A DNA stretch of 28,559 bases from assembly GCA_049514335.1 (NCBI GenBank), contig JBEKVE010000022.1, positions 1 through 28,559 of the forward strand, given 5' to 3'. The stretch is from JBEKVE01 sp049514335 (GTDB lineage: Bacteria > Actinomycetota > Acidimicrobiia > Acidimicrobiales > UBA8190). Each line of letters begins with the position of its first letter. The stretch's first letter is position 1. The notes under the pieces are model-generated. The model was given only the letters and a program-made list of their open reading frames with translations, made no database searches and was not told where the DNA came from. Positions 1 to 6,929 of this stretch are shown here, in pieces. The position numbers and the translations under genes were made by a program.

Positions 1-645
1 GGCGGCGGCCTCGAGCGCGAGGACGCCCCGGTCTCGAAGCACCCCAGCTCCGATCCCTACACGATCACCAAGATGGCCGCCTTCGAGGACGCCATGGCCC
101 GCGCCGCCGCCGGCCAGGACGTCGTCACCACGCACCCGGGCGCGATCTTCGGGCCGTCACCGGTGGTGAGCAACGCCCTCGGTCGGACGAGCTTCAACCG
201 GGTGCTTCTGTCCGCCCTGCGGCGGCGCATCACGCAGTACCTGACGTTCCCTATCAGCTGGGTGTTCTCCGAGGACGTGGCCCGGGGATGCATCCTGGCG
301 CTCGACCGCGGCGTGTCTGGTGAGCGCTACATGCTCGACGGCCTGCCCGAGGACGTCGTGAGCACGGCCGAAGCCTGCAACCGGATCTGCGCCCTCGGCG
401 GTGTCGACCACCACGTCGTCGACGTCGCCCCGTCCGACGATCCCGAGTTGGAGAAGGTGTTCGGTCCGACGCTCGTGGCCATCGCCTTCAAGCTGGCGTC
501 GGCACCGTCGCCGCGCACCGACCTCACCGCGTCCAAGACCTACAAGCGGCTCGGGTACCACCCCATCGGGCTCGACGACGGGCTGCGTCAGACCGCCGAC
601 TGGCTCCGGGCCATCGGCCGTGTCGACCCCGTCGGCTCCGAGTGA
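1..645 (+). CDS. Extended SDR / NAD-dependent epimerase-dehydratase family protein, 3' part
   Basis: The gene enters from the left edge, so the N-terminal Rossmann GxxGxxG region is missing; 214 residues remain. The visible part starts in the active site: the YxxxK motif is YTITK (Tyr20, Lys24 of the visible part), followed by an amphipathic helix and HPGAIFGPS, the usual substrate-loop segment of extended SDRs of the dihydroflavonol-4-reductase/epimerase type. The segment VFSEDVARGCILALDRG matches the V.DVA.a...AL helix common in this group, and the end (KRLGYHPIGLDDGLRQTADWLR) is the typical C-terminus. It probably reduces or epimerises a small substrate with NAD(P)H in the cytosol. The substrate cannot be told and the neighbours do not help. 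The family call is firm, the function open. Confidence 0.85.
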   Translation, partial: GGGLEREDAPVSKHPSSDPYTITKMAAFEDAMARAAAGQDVVTTHPGAIFGPSPVVSNALGRTSFNRVLLSALRRRITQYLTFPISWVFSEDVARGCILALDRGVSGERYMLDGLPEDVVSTAEACNRICALGGVDHHVVDVAPSDDPELEKVFGPTLVAIAFKLASAPSPRTDLTASKTYKRLGYHPIGLDDGLRQTADWLRAIGRVDPVGSE

Positions 646-694
646 CCGCTTCCTGACGGGGGCGGCGCATCGGGTCCACCCGGCGCACGGCGTC

Positions 695-1201
695 TCAGGC
701 TCCGGGAGGCGTCCAGTTCCGGTCGGGATGCTGGGGAGGCAGGTTCATGGGCTCGGTGGGCGCCCATCCGCTCGCCTCGAGGTCCTCGAGCACGTGCACC
801 ATGTTGTAGGAGTCCTCCTCGTAGCTGAACTTGCCGTCGCCGGCGTAGCGCAGCCGCGAGTAGGCGGACTGGGTGTACGGGGAGCCGTCGGAACGGGTGC
901 CGGGGATGACCTGGGTCCATTTCACGACGACGTCGTCGCCCTCGATGGCGGTGAACTCCACCGGGAACTTCCAGTCCCCGAGGCCCACCATGGAGTGCTC
1001 GAGCCAGTGGGCGATGGCCTGCTTGCCCTCGATCCGGCCCCAGGCGGCGTCCACGTAGACGGCGTCGTCGGTGTAGAAGTCGGCCAGGGCTCCGAACCCG
1101 TTCGGCTCGAGCCCGTCGTCGATGCGGCGGCGCAGCTCGTGGTAGCGGTCGACGACGGTCTGGATCTCGTCGCGGGGATGGGGCTTCGAGCTCGGGGTCA
1201 T
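695..1201 (-). CDS. NTF2/SnoaL-like domain protein
   Basis: A 168-residue single-domain protein. The opening helix (DEIQTVVDRYHELRRR), then FYTDDAVYVDAAWGRIEGKQAIAHWL, is the standard start of the NTF2-like/SnoaL-like cone fold, and the alternating strands after it (VEFTAIEGDDVVVKWTQVI, YSRLRYAGDGKFSYEEDSYN) complete it. Members include ketosteroid isomerase-like enzymes, polyketide cyclases and many binding proteins of unknown role. The start at 1201 was chosen because a TACTCT hexamer sits six bases upstream, the leaderless arrangement seen across this window; an in-frame extension to 1291 is open but looks non-coding. It is transcribed away from the 1322 gene. Substrate unknown. Confidence 0.8.
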   Translation of the reverse strand: MTPSSKPHPRDEIQTVVDRYHELRRRIDDGLEPNGFGALADFYTDDAVYVDAAWGRIEGKQAIAHWLEHSMVGLGDWKFPVEFTAIEGDDVVVKWTQVIPGTRSDGSPYTQSAYSRLRYAGDGKFSYEEDSYNMVHVLEDLEASGWAPTEPMNLPPQHPDRNWTPPGA

Positions 1202-1207
1202 GGGGCG

Positions 1208-1213
1208 AGAGTA
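1208..1213 (-). promoter_or_regulatory. -10 hexamer TACTCT of the NTF2-like gene (leaderless)
   Basis: TACTCT on the minus strand is followed by exactly six bases and then the ATG at 1201, so transcription would begin at or next to the A of the start codon. There is no Shine-Dalgarno sequence, which agrees with a leaderless message. Confidence 0.5.
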
Positions 1214-1234
1214 GCCCGGGGCCCGTGGCGGCGG

Positions 1235-1240
1235 CATAGT
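1235..1240 (+). promoter_or_regulatory. -10 hexamer CATAGT before the 25-codon leader ORF
   Basis: CATAGT (one change from TATAGT) is followed by seven bases and a GTG at 1248, which opens a 25-codon frame that overlaps the start of the 1322 membrane-protein gene. No clear -35 is seen. It is divergent from the promoter at 1208-1213, 22 bases away. Confidence 0.4.
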
Positions 1241-1247
1241 TGCTGTC

Positions 1248-1325
1248 GTGGGTACCCGTCGCTCTGATTCGACCGGCCACGAGGGTGACACCCGTGATGG
1301 CCCCGTGGCGTCGGGCCCGAGATGA
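1248..1325 (+). CDS. Putative 25-residue leader peptide coupled to the COG4280-like gene
   Basis: GTG start placed seven bases after a CATAGT -10 element, so it could be translated from a leaderless message. The peptide begins MGTRRSDSTG and ends ASGPR; it is polar, with no Cys and no predicted helix worth noting. Its TGA stop (1323-1325) overlaps the ATG of the next gene as ATGA. That gene has no Shine-Dalgarno site, so re-initiation after this small frame would explain how it is translated. The coding claim rests only on geometry; it resembles the 13-codon frames at 13569 and 25401. Confidence 0.3.
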   Translation: MGTRRSDSTGHEGDTRDGPVASGPR

Positions 1326-2137
1326 GCGCGACGGTGCTCGTCGGCAGCGCCGCCGGTGCGACCTCCACCACCGCACTCGTCCTGGCGGTCTTCGGTGCGA
1401 GTGCCGTGGAGATGGTCGAGGCACTGACGTTGGTGGTGGCCGCCGGGTCCCGCAGCTGGCGCTCGGCCGTCGAGGGCACGGTGGTGGCGCTCGTCGTGCT
1501 GGCCGTGCTGACCGCCGCCATCGGCATTCCCCTGGCCCGCTACCTGCCCATCGACACGCTGCGCGTGGTGGTGGGATCGCTCTTGCTCCTTCTCGGTCTG
1601 TCATGGCTGCGCAAGGCGGTGCTGCGCGGCGGGGGCTGGCTGGCCAAGCACGACGAGGACGCCATCTACGAGCACACCGTTGGCACGCTCCACGGTCCCG
1701 ACGACGTGTCCACCGGGCGCGACGGGGCCGCCTTCCTGGTTGCCTTCAAGGGGGTGATGCTCGAGGGGTTCGAGGTCGTCCTCATCGTCATCAGCCTGGG
1801 GACGAGCGCACACCGCCTCCCGCTGGCGGCCGCCGCCGCGGCGGCGGCGGCCGTGGTGGTGGCGTCCGTGGGCGCCGTGGTGGCGAGGCAGCTGTCCCAG
1901 GTACCGGAGAACACGCTCAAGACGGTGGTGGGGGTGATGCTCACCAGCTTCGGTGTGTTCTGGGTGGGGGAGGGGACAGGGGTGCGTTGGCCGGGGAGCG
2001 ACCTCGCCCTCCTGGCGCTGGTGGCGTTGTTCGCAGCGACGACGGCAGTGCTCGTTTTCGCTCTGCGGCGCATCGCGCCCCGTGGTGGTGTCCCCGCCGC
2101 GGCACCGGCGTCCGCCGCCGCCGAGGTGGACCCGTGA
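1322..2137 (+). CDS. COG4280-like multi-pass membrane protein
   Basis: A 271-residue integral membrane protein with about seven hydrophobic segments (near residues 8-30, 45-68, 78-98, 138-162, 168-190, 198-219, 224-247). Two related motifs, AVEMVEALTLVVAAG (about residues 27-41) and GVMLEGFEVVLIVISLG (about 144-160), each hold acidic residues in a membrane helix and lie in the two halves, suggesting an inverted or tandem repeat as in LysE/FTR1/UPF0016-type cation transporters. I recall this pattern for the uncharacterised COG4280 family; transport is inference. A run of eight or more alanines (about 168-178) lies in one helix. The ATG at 1322 has no ribosome-binding site and is overlapped by the stop of a small upstream frame. 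The 2134 gene follows with a GTGA overlap. Confidence 0.7.
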   Translation: MSATVLVGSAAGATSTTALVLAVFGASAVEMVEALTLVVAAGSRSWRSAVEGTVVALVVLAVLTAAIGIPLARYLPIDTLRVVVGSLLLLLGLSWLRKAVLRGGGWLAKHDEDAIYEHTVGTLHGPDDVSTGRDGAAFLVAFKGVMLEGFEVVLIVISLGTSAHRLPLAAAAAAAAAVVVASVGAVVARQLSQVPENTLKTVVGVMLTSFGVFWVGEGTGVRWPGSDLALLALVALFAATTAVLVFALRRIAPRGGVPAAAPASAAAEVDP

Positions 2138-2418
2138 CGGCCGCGCTGCGTCGGGCCGCGCTGGCTACGGGCCGGTTCCTGTGGTCCTTCGTCATCGACG
2201 ACACCCCCGAGGTGCTGGTCGCAGCGGTGGTGATCGTGGGCGCGGCCCTGGCGCTGCGCCACTGGCGCGCTGTGGCCGTGGCGGCACTGCCGTTGTTGAC
2301 CGTGGCCGGCCTCGGGCTCGGGGTGTGGCGGGGCTACCGCCGCCGGGTCGGGGAGATGAAGGCCGAGGCCCGCCCGACGACTCCGGCCGTCGGCCCCCCC
2401 GACGCCGGGGCACGCTGA
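2134..2418 (+). CDS. Small two-helix membrane protein
   Basis: A 94-residue protein not recognised as a known family. The GTG start overlaps the preceding stop as GTGA, so it is almost surely translated with the COG4280-like protein. The N-terminus is short and basic (TAALRRAALATGRFLWSF), then IDDTPEVLVAAVVIVGAALALRHW forms one membrane segment and VAVAALPLLTVAGLGLGVW a second, ending with a basic, Pro-rich tail (from about residue 70). Size and tight coupling suggest an accessory subunit of the upstream membrane protein, but this is context only. Confidence 0.65.
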   Translation: MTAALRRAALATGRFLWSFVIDDTPEVLVAAVVIVGAALALRHWRAVAVAALPLLTVAGLGLGVWRGYRRRVGEMKAEARPTTPAVGPPDAGAR

Positions 2419-2493
2419 GCGCCACGGTCTCCGAGGCGCGATCGGGGTACGGGCGGAGCCCGTCTTCGCACCCGGACGGACCGGCCGATGGGC

Positions 2494-2499
2494 TACCGT
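2494..2499 (+). promoter_or_regulatory. -10 hexamer TACCGT of the 2507 oxidoreductase (leaderless)
   Basis: TACCGT is followed by seven bases (CGCCTGG) and the ATG at 2507. No Shine-Dalgarno sequence is present, consistent with a leaderless transcript. Confidence 0.5.
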
Positions 2500-2506
2500 C
2501 GCCTGG

Positions 2507-4075
2507 ATGCCGGACTACGACGCCATCGTCATCGGGGCCGGGCACAACGGCTTGACCGCCGCCGCGGTGATGGCGCGTGGCGGCATGCGGGTGCTGTGCC
2601 TCGAGAAGAACCACTTCATCGGGGGCATGTCGTCGACGACCGAGCTCGCCCGCGGCTACCGCTTCGAGCTGGCGGGCTCGATCCAGTTCCCGCTGCCCAA
2701 CGAGCTGTTCGAGGATCTCGGTTTCGGTGCCTGTCCCATCTACGAGCCCGAGGTGCAGTCGGCCAGCCTGGGAGCGTCGGGCGAGCCGCCGCTGCTGCTC
2801 TACTCCGACCCCGAGAGGCTCCTCGAGCACCTCGGTGAGACCCTCGGTCTCGACGCCGTGATGGGCATGGCCGAGGTGGCGGGGTGGGCCGAGGCCCCGG
2901 CCCGGGCCATCGGGCGCTTCGACGTCCGCACCCCGCCCCGATCCCTCGACGCCATGTGGGCATGCGCCTCCAACGAGGCCGAGCGCCAAGCCATCCGCAC
3001 CGCCATGTTCGGCAGCGTCATGGACGTGGTCGACCGCTACCTGCCCGACCGCCACAAGCACGCCCAGGTGCGGGCCATGCTCGCCTTTCTCGCCGTCAAC
3101 TCCACCTATCTCGGCCCCTACACGCCCGGCAGCGCGCTGTGCCTCGCCTTCGCCCTGGCCTCGCCCGGTGAGGCGACGATGTCCAAGGTGCGCGGCGGTA
3201 TCGGCGCGATGTCCGACCATGTCCGGGCGCTGTTCGAGGCGCACGGGGGCGAGCTGCGCCGACACGTCAAGGTGTCCCGGATCGTGACGGCAAAGGGGCG
3301 GGTGGAGGGCGTCGCCGTCGGAGACGGGGAGGTCATCACGGCGCCCGTGGTCGTGTCCAACCTCGACCCCACCGCCACCTTCACCCAGCTCCTCGACCGC
3401 GACGACCTCCCCGACGACTTCGCCCGGCGCGTGGAGGCCATCGACCACCGAGCCGCCTATTTCCAGGCCCATTTCGCCCTGGACGGGCTCCCCGAGTTCG
3501 CCGGCCCCTACGAGGCGCTCAACCAGGGTGAACTGCGCCGGAACGTGACCTTCTTCGGCACGGCGGAGCAGATGCAGCAGGATTACGAGGGCTGCCTGCG
3601 CGGCCACGTGCCGGGATCACCGTCGTTCAACCTGCAGATCCCGACGCTCGAGGACCCGAGCCTGGCGCCGCCGGGCAAGCACGCGGCGAGCAGCTTCGCC
3701 TTCTACTTCCCCATCGGTGCCACCCACGCAGAGCAGTCTCGGCTCCGCGACGAGATGGCCGGTCGCATCGTGGACAAGATCAGCGCCGTGGCGCCCAACT
3801 TCCCCGACCTGATCGACCGCCAGTTCAATTACCCGGCCTACACCTATGAGCTCATGTTCGGGTGCACGGGCGGGGACTTCACCCATGGCCTGCTCCAGCC
3901 CGAGTTCATGGGCCCGTTCCGACCAGGACCACGGGGTTGGCCCGACAACCCGGTTCCCGTGGAGGGCCTGTTCCTGTGCGGGGCGGGGTGCCACGGGGGC
4001 CCCGGGGTCACCTTCATCCCCGGGTACAACTGTGGCTACGCCGTCTTGGAGGCCGCCGAGCGCTCCCGCGTGTAG
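2507..4075 (+). CDS. FAD-dependent oxidoreductase, phytoene desaturase/PYROXD2-like (COG1233)
   Basis: A 522-residue flavoprotein. The N-terminal dinucleotide-binding motif is DAIVIGAGHNGLTAAAVMARGG (residues 5-26), followed by the acidic end of strand 2 (LCLEK, 30-34) and the IGGMSS turn usual in CrtI-like amine oxidases. The C-terminal FAD motif is VEGLFLCGAGCHGGPGVTFIPGYN, where the second half contacts flavin. The length and the long middle part (APARAIGRFDVRTPPRSL onwards) match COG1233 proteins related to animal PYROXD2 better than true carotenoid desaturases, and no other crt gene is near. The reaction is probably dehydrogenation or isomerisation of a hydrophobic substrate; the substrate is unknown. 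The start is set by a leaderless -10 at 2494. Its 3' end overlaps the opposite-strand 4036 gene by 40 bases. Confidence 0.85.
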   Translation: MPDYDAIVIGAGHNGLTAAAVMARGGMRVLCLEKNHFIGGMSSTTELARGYRFELAGSIQFPLPNELFEDLGFGACPIYEPEVQSASLGASGEPPLLLYSDPERLLEHLGETLGLDAVMGMAEVAGWAEAPARAIGRFDVRTPPRSLDAMWACASNEAERQAIRTAMFGSVMDVVDRYLPDRHKHAQVRAMLAFLAVNSTYLGPYTPGSALCLAFALASPGEATMSKVRGGIGAMSDHVRALFEAHGGELRRHVKVSRIVTAKGRVEGVAVGDGEVITAPVVVSNLDPTATFTQLLDRDDLPDDFARRVEAIDHRAAYFQAHFALDGLPEFAGPYEALNQGELRRNVTFFGTAEQMQQDYEGCLRGHVPGSPSFNLQIPTLEDPSLAPPGKHAASSFAFYFPIGATHAEQSRLRDEMAGRIVDKISAVAPNFPDLIDRQFNYPAYTYELMFGCTGGDFTHGLLQPEFMGPFRPGPRGWPDNPVPVEGLFLCGAGCHGGPGVTFIPGYNCGYAVLEAAERSRV

Positions 4076-4497
4076 CGCACCTGGCGCTCCATGAACGCCA
4101 GGTACATCGCCACGGCGAAGGCCAGGCTCGTGAACAGGCTCATCACGAAGAAGATCCACGCCGCCCGCAGCCCCCGCCGGCGCCCCTCGACGATGGTCCA
4201 CATCGGCAGCAGCACGACGTTCACGATGGTGTAGTCCTGGGCGGCGGAGTCTGCGGCCCAGTTGGTGAAGAGCATCTTCGTGTAGTTGATGTAGCTGGCA
4301 TCGTGATAGGTGTGGGTGTAGCGGACGTTGAAGTACCACCCGAGCACGAGCGACACCAGGCCCACGACGTAGTACACGCCCTCGAGGGCCGTGACCCGCC
4401 CGACCGCGCCGGCGGAGAACAAGTGGCGGTTCCACCAGAAGGCCAATGCCGTGCTGGCCAGGCCGAGCACGCCGAAGAAGGCGAGTGAGGTCGTCAT
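4036..4497 (-). CDS. DUF2834 family membrane protein
   Basis: A 153-residue protein with four hydrophobic segments (near residues 3-21, 33-52, 88-108, 114-138). The block WYFNVRYTHTYHDASYINYTKMLFTNWAADSAAQDYTIVN, read with TIVEGRRRGLRAAWIFFVMSLFTSLAFA, closely follows the DUF2834 pattern (WYFN, F...LF.N.A......D, VEarRLGmr..W). The function of the family is unknown. The ATG at 4497 has a G-rich ribosome-binding site (GGGGGGAAC, about five bases away) and a good sigma-70-type promoter at 4526-4554. The gene runs tail to tail into the 2507 gene, sharing 40 bases, so the two messages are complementary at their ends. An N-terminal two-helix extension makes it longer than the minimal domain. Confidence 0.8.
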   Translation of the reverse strand: MTTSLAFFGVLGLASTALAFWWNRHLFSAGAVGRVTALEGVYYVVGLVSLVLGWYFNVRYTHTYHDASYINYTKMLFTNWAADSAAQDYTIVNVVLLPMWTIVEGRRRGLRAAWIFFVMSLFTSLAFAVAMYLAFMERQVRYTRERSAASKTA

Positions 4498-4535
4498 GGG
4501 CTGTTCCCCCCGTTTCGTGGGCGGCAGGCTGCCAT
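4494..4535 (-). CDS. Possible 13-codon leader ORF overlapping the DUF2834 start
   Basis: ATG at 4535, 38 bases upstream of the DUF2834 ATG, opens a frame encoding MAACRPRNGGNSP whose TGA overlaps the gene start as ATGA. The geometry equals that of the frames at 13569 and 25401. Against it: the promoter at 4526-4554 would start transcription near 4519, inside this frame, and no start-adjacent -10 is seen. Coding status is doubtful. Confidence 0.12.
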   Translation of the reverse strand: MAACRPRNGGNSP

Positions 4536-4554
4536 CGCCGCGCACGGCTGTCAA
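4526..4554 (-). promoter_or_regulatory. Sigma-70-type promoter of the DUF2834 gene
   Basis: On the minus strand a perfect -35 TTGACA (4554-4549) is followed by a 17-base spacer and CAGCCT (4531-4526) as -10. Transcription would begin near 4519, leaving a leader of about 22 bases that holds the GGGGGGAAC ribosome-binding site. This is the only full consensus -35 I found in the window. Confidence 0.55.
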
Positions 4555-4591
4555 CAGGCGTGGCCCGGCCGCGCCGGGCAGTACGGGGGAC

Positions 4592-4597
4592 TACCTT
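4592..4597 (+). promoter_or_regulatory. -10 hexamer TACCTT of glyA (leaderless)
   Basis: TACCTT is followed by GCGGGC (six bases) and the ATG at 4604. No Shine-Dalgarno sequence is seen. Confidence 0.5.
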
Positions 4598-4603
4598 GCG
4601 GGC

Positions 4604-6037
4604 ATGTCCCAGTCCACAGAGCAGATCGCCTTCCGCAGTGCCCTGGACGTCGTGGCGGCCGTCGAGCCCCGGGTGGCCGAGGCCATCGGTGCCGAGCTCG
4701 CCAGCCAGCGGCGCCAGCTCAAGCTGATCGCGTCGGAGAACTACGCCTCGCCCGCGGTGCTCTTGGCCATGGGCAACTGGTTGTCGGACAAGTACGCCGA
4801 GGGCGTACCCGGCCGCCGCATGTACGCCGGGTGCGAGCAGGTGGACGACATCGAGCGCATCGCAGCCGAGCACGCCACCGCCCTGTTCGGCGCCCCCCAC
4901 GCCTACGTGCAGCCTCATTCGGGGATCGACGCCAACCTCGTGGCCTTCTGGGCCATCCTGGCCCGCCGCGTGGAACGCCCCTTCCTCGACGAGGCGGGCG
5001 TCGGCCACGTGAACGACCTGTCGGTGGACGCATGGGCTGCGCTTCGCCGGCGCTTCGGCGAGCAGCGCATGATCGGCATGTCCCTCGATGCCGGAGGCCA
5101 TCTCACCCACGGGTTCCGGCCCAACATCTCGGGCAAGATGTTCGACCAGGCCAGTTACGGCACCGACCCCGAGACGGGGCTGATCGACTACGACGCCTTG
5201 GCCGCCCAGGCCCGCGCCTTCCGCCCCCTCATCCTCGTGGCCGGGTACTCCGCCTACCCGCGCAATCCCGACTTCCGGGTGCTGCGGGAGATCGCCGACG
5301 ACGTGGGCGCCACCCTGCTCGTCGACATGGCGCATTTCGCCGGTCTCGTGGCCGGGAAGGTCCTCACCGGGGACCTCGATCCCGTGGCGCACGCCGAGGT
5401 GGTGACGACCACCACCCACAAGTCGCTGCGCGGGCCGCGCGGCGGCATGGTGCTAGCCAACAGCGACTATGCCGAGTTCGTCGACCGGGGTTGCCCCATG
5501 GTCCTCGGCGGACCCCTTCCCCACGTCATGGCGGCCAAAGCCGTAGCCCTGGCCGAGGCCCGTCGTCCCGCCTTCGCCGACTACGCGCGAGCCATCGTTG
5601 CCAACGCGGCGGCGTTGGCGGACGGGCTCATGCGTCGTGGTGTGCGCCTCGTCACCGGAGGGACCGACAACCACATCGTGCTGCTCGACGTGGCCGCCAC
5701 CTTCGGGCTCACCGGGCGCCAGGCGGAATCCGCCCTCCTCGAGGCCGGCGTCGTCACCAACCGCAACTCGATCCCCGGTGACCCCAACGGGGCCTGGTAC
5801 ACCTCGGGCATCCGCCTGGGGACACCGGCGCTGACCACCCTCGGGATGGGGGAGACCGACATGGACGAGGTGGCCGACGTCATCACCACCGCCCTGCGCG
5901 CCACCACGGCGGCGTCCACGGCGACGGGTACGTCCCAGGCCCGCTTCGTTCTCGAGGCCGGCGTGGGGGAGGGTTGCCGCGCCCGCTGCGCCGAGCTGCT
6001 GGCCGCCCACCCGCTCTATCCGCAGGTACAGCTCTAA
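4604..6037 (+). CDS. glyA: Serine hydroxymethyltransferase, long form
   Basis: A 477-residue PLP enzyme that interconverts serine and glycine with tetrahydrofolate, feeding one-carbon units to purine, thymidylate and methionine synthesis in the cytosol. The N-terminal LKLIASENYASPAVLLAMGN, NKYAEG-like SDKYAEGVPGRRMYAG, and YVQPHSGIDANLVAFWAIL are family hallmarks. Lys273 in TTTTHKSLRGPRGG is the Schiff-base lysine, and LLVDMAHFAGLVAGK holds the PLP-contacting Asp/His. Compared with the usual 415-residue GlyA it has an insertion near residues 120-165 (RRVERPFLDEAGVGHVNDLS and on), the long subtype also known from chlamydiae and some actinobacteria. The start at 4604 fits a leaderless -10; the open frame further upstream lacks family similarity. 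It stands alone, between two minus-strand genes. Confidence 0.95.
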   Translation: MSQSTEQIAFRSALDVVAAVEPRVAEAIGAELASQRRQLKLIASENYASPAVLLAMGNWLSDKYAEGVPGRRMYAGCEQVDDIERIAAEHATALFGAPHAYVQPHSGIDANLVAFWAILARRVERPFLDEAGVGHVNDLSVDAWAALRRRFGEQRMIGMSLDAGGHLTHGFRPNISGKMFDQASYGTDPETGLIDYDALAAQARAFRPLILVAGYSAYPRNPDFRVLREIADDVGATLLVDMAHFAGLVAGKVLTGDLDPVAHAEVVTTTTHKSLRGPRGGMVLANSDYAEFVDRGCPMVLGGPLPHVMAAKAVALAEARRPAFADYARAIVANAAALADGLMRRGVRLVTGGTDNHIVLLDVAATFGLTGRQAESALLEAGVVTNRNSIPGDPNGAWYTSGIRLGTPALTTLGMGETDMDEVADVITTALRATTAASTATGTSQARFVLEAGVGEGCRARCAELLAAHPLYPQVQL

Positions 6038-6048
6038 GCACTCCAGCT

Positions 6049-6063
6049 CTGGGCCCTACCCAG
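6049..6063. terminator. Weak hairpin between convergent glyA and desaturase genes
   Basis: CTGGG-CCCTA-CCCAG forms a five-base-pair stem in the 28-base gap between the convergent stops at 6037 and 6066. No T-run follows on either strand, so a terminator role is only a guess from position. Confidence 0.2.
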
Positions 6064-6065
6064 GC

Positions 6066-6806
6066 TCAGGCGCTTGCGCCCACTTCTCTGGTCACGGCGC
6101 TCTCGCGCAGGGTGGCCCAGCGCACGGACACGAGCAGTCGGATGCACCACCAGCCCGGATCGATCTCGCCCCGCGCCATGCTGAAGCGGCTGGCGGTGGT
6201 GGCGGCGTGGTGGTTGTTGTGCAATCCCTCGCCCACGACCAACCACGCCAGCCACTGGTTGTTGGTGGCCAGGTTGTCGAAGGGCCGGCGTCCGAAGCGG
6301 TGCCCGATGGCGTTGATGGCCCCGCCGCCGAGCAGGTAGTAGACGGCGTGGACCGCTGCCGCCACGAGGGCGAGCTCCCACCCGAACAGCGCCACGAGCA
6401 GGGCCACTCCGAGGCCGAGGCCGACGAACGCGTGGTCGAAGAGCACCCGGTCGAAGCGATCCGCCGGGAGGTCACGGGCGTAGCGGGCCACGGCGGCATC
6501 GTCGCGGGCCACCTTGCGGTACAGGTGGGCGTTGGCGAACTGGACGCGGGCGAAGCCGAGAACGAGCGGGGAATGCGGGTCGCGCGCCGTGTCGGTGAAG
6601 GCATGGTGCTTGCGGTGCACCGCCACCCACTGACGCGGTCGCATCCCCGTGGTCATCCAGATGAGCACCCGGCAGGTGGCCCGGACGCCGGGCGACAGGC
6701 GCAGTGCACGGTGCGACAGGCACCGGTGGAGGTAGACGGTGGAGATCAACAACGCCACCTGGGACACGGCGAGGCCCGTCAGGACGGCCCACAGAACGCG
6801 CGGCAT
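6066..6806 (-). CDS. Membrane acyl-lipid/acyl-CoA desaturase (di-iron)
   Basis: A 246-residue membrane enzyme of the stearoyl-CoA desaturase-like (OLE1/DesC) family, which puts a cis double bond in a fatty acyl chain using O2 and a di-iron centre. All three histidine boxes are present: HRCLSH (27-32), HRKHH (64-68) and HNNHH (196-200), plus the extra IGH (His169) seen in this family. Hydrophobic stretches near 5-25, 40-55, 125-145 and 148-165 give the usual four-helix layout. There is no fused cytochrome b5 or ferredoxin reductase, and no electron donor is adjacent. The start at 6806 follows TAGCCT by seven bases (leaderless); the in-frame extension to 6845 is not needed. Likely role: unsaturation of membrane lipids. 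Confidence 0.92.
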   Translation of the reverse strand: MPRVLWAVLTGLAVSQVALLISTVYLHRCLSHRALRLSPGVRATCRVLIWMTTGMRPRQWVAVHRKHHAFTDTARDPHSPLVLGFARVQFANAHLYRKVARDDAAVARYARDLPADRFDRVLFDHAFVGLGLGVALLVALFGWELALVAAAVHAVYYLLGGGAINAIGHRFGRRPFDNLATNNQWLAWLVVGEGLHNNHHAATTASRFSMARGEIDPGWWCIRLLVSVRWATLRESAVTREVGASA

Positions 6807-6813
6807 GGGCGGG

Positions 6814-6819
6814 AGGCTA
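6814..6819 (-). promoter_or_regulatory. -10 hexamer TAGCCT of the desaturase gene (leaderless)
   Basis: TAGCCT on the minus strand lies seven bases (CCCGCCC) before the ATG at 6806, with no ribosome-binding site in between. Confidence 0.5.
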
Positions 6820-6929
6820 CTCCGCCCACCGGTGGGGAGCCGCATGCGCCACGGCGGCGTCCACGGGGGTGGCCCGTCCCGGTGCTCGTGCGGGGTGCCG
6901 GAAGGGTCCGGATCCCGAGGCCCGAGGCG

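Noticed and set aside
1828..1853. GC-rich palindrome (GGCCGCCGCC ... GGCGGCGGCC)
   Set aside because: It lies within the COG4280-like gene and is explained by a run of GCC/GCG alanine codons in a membrane helix.
3617..5419. Long minus-strand open frame of about 600 codons, and similar ones at 8543-10771 and 15850-17727
   Set aside because: They lie opposite well-supported genes or in another frame of them, have low-complexity Arg/Gly/Pro/His-rich translations and no recognisable domain; high GC leaves such frames open.
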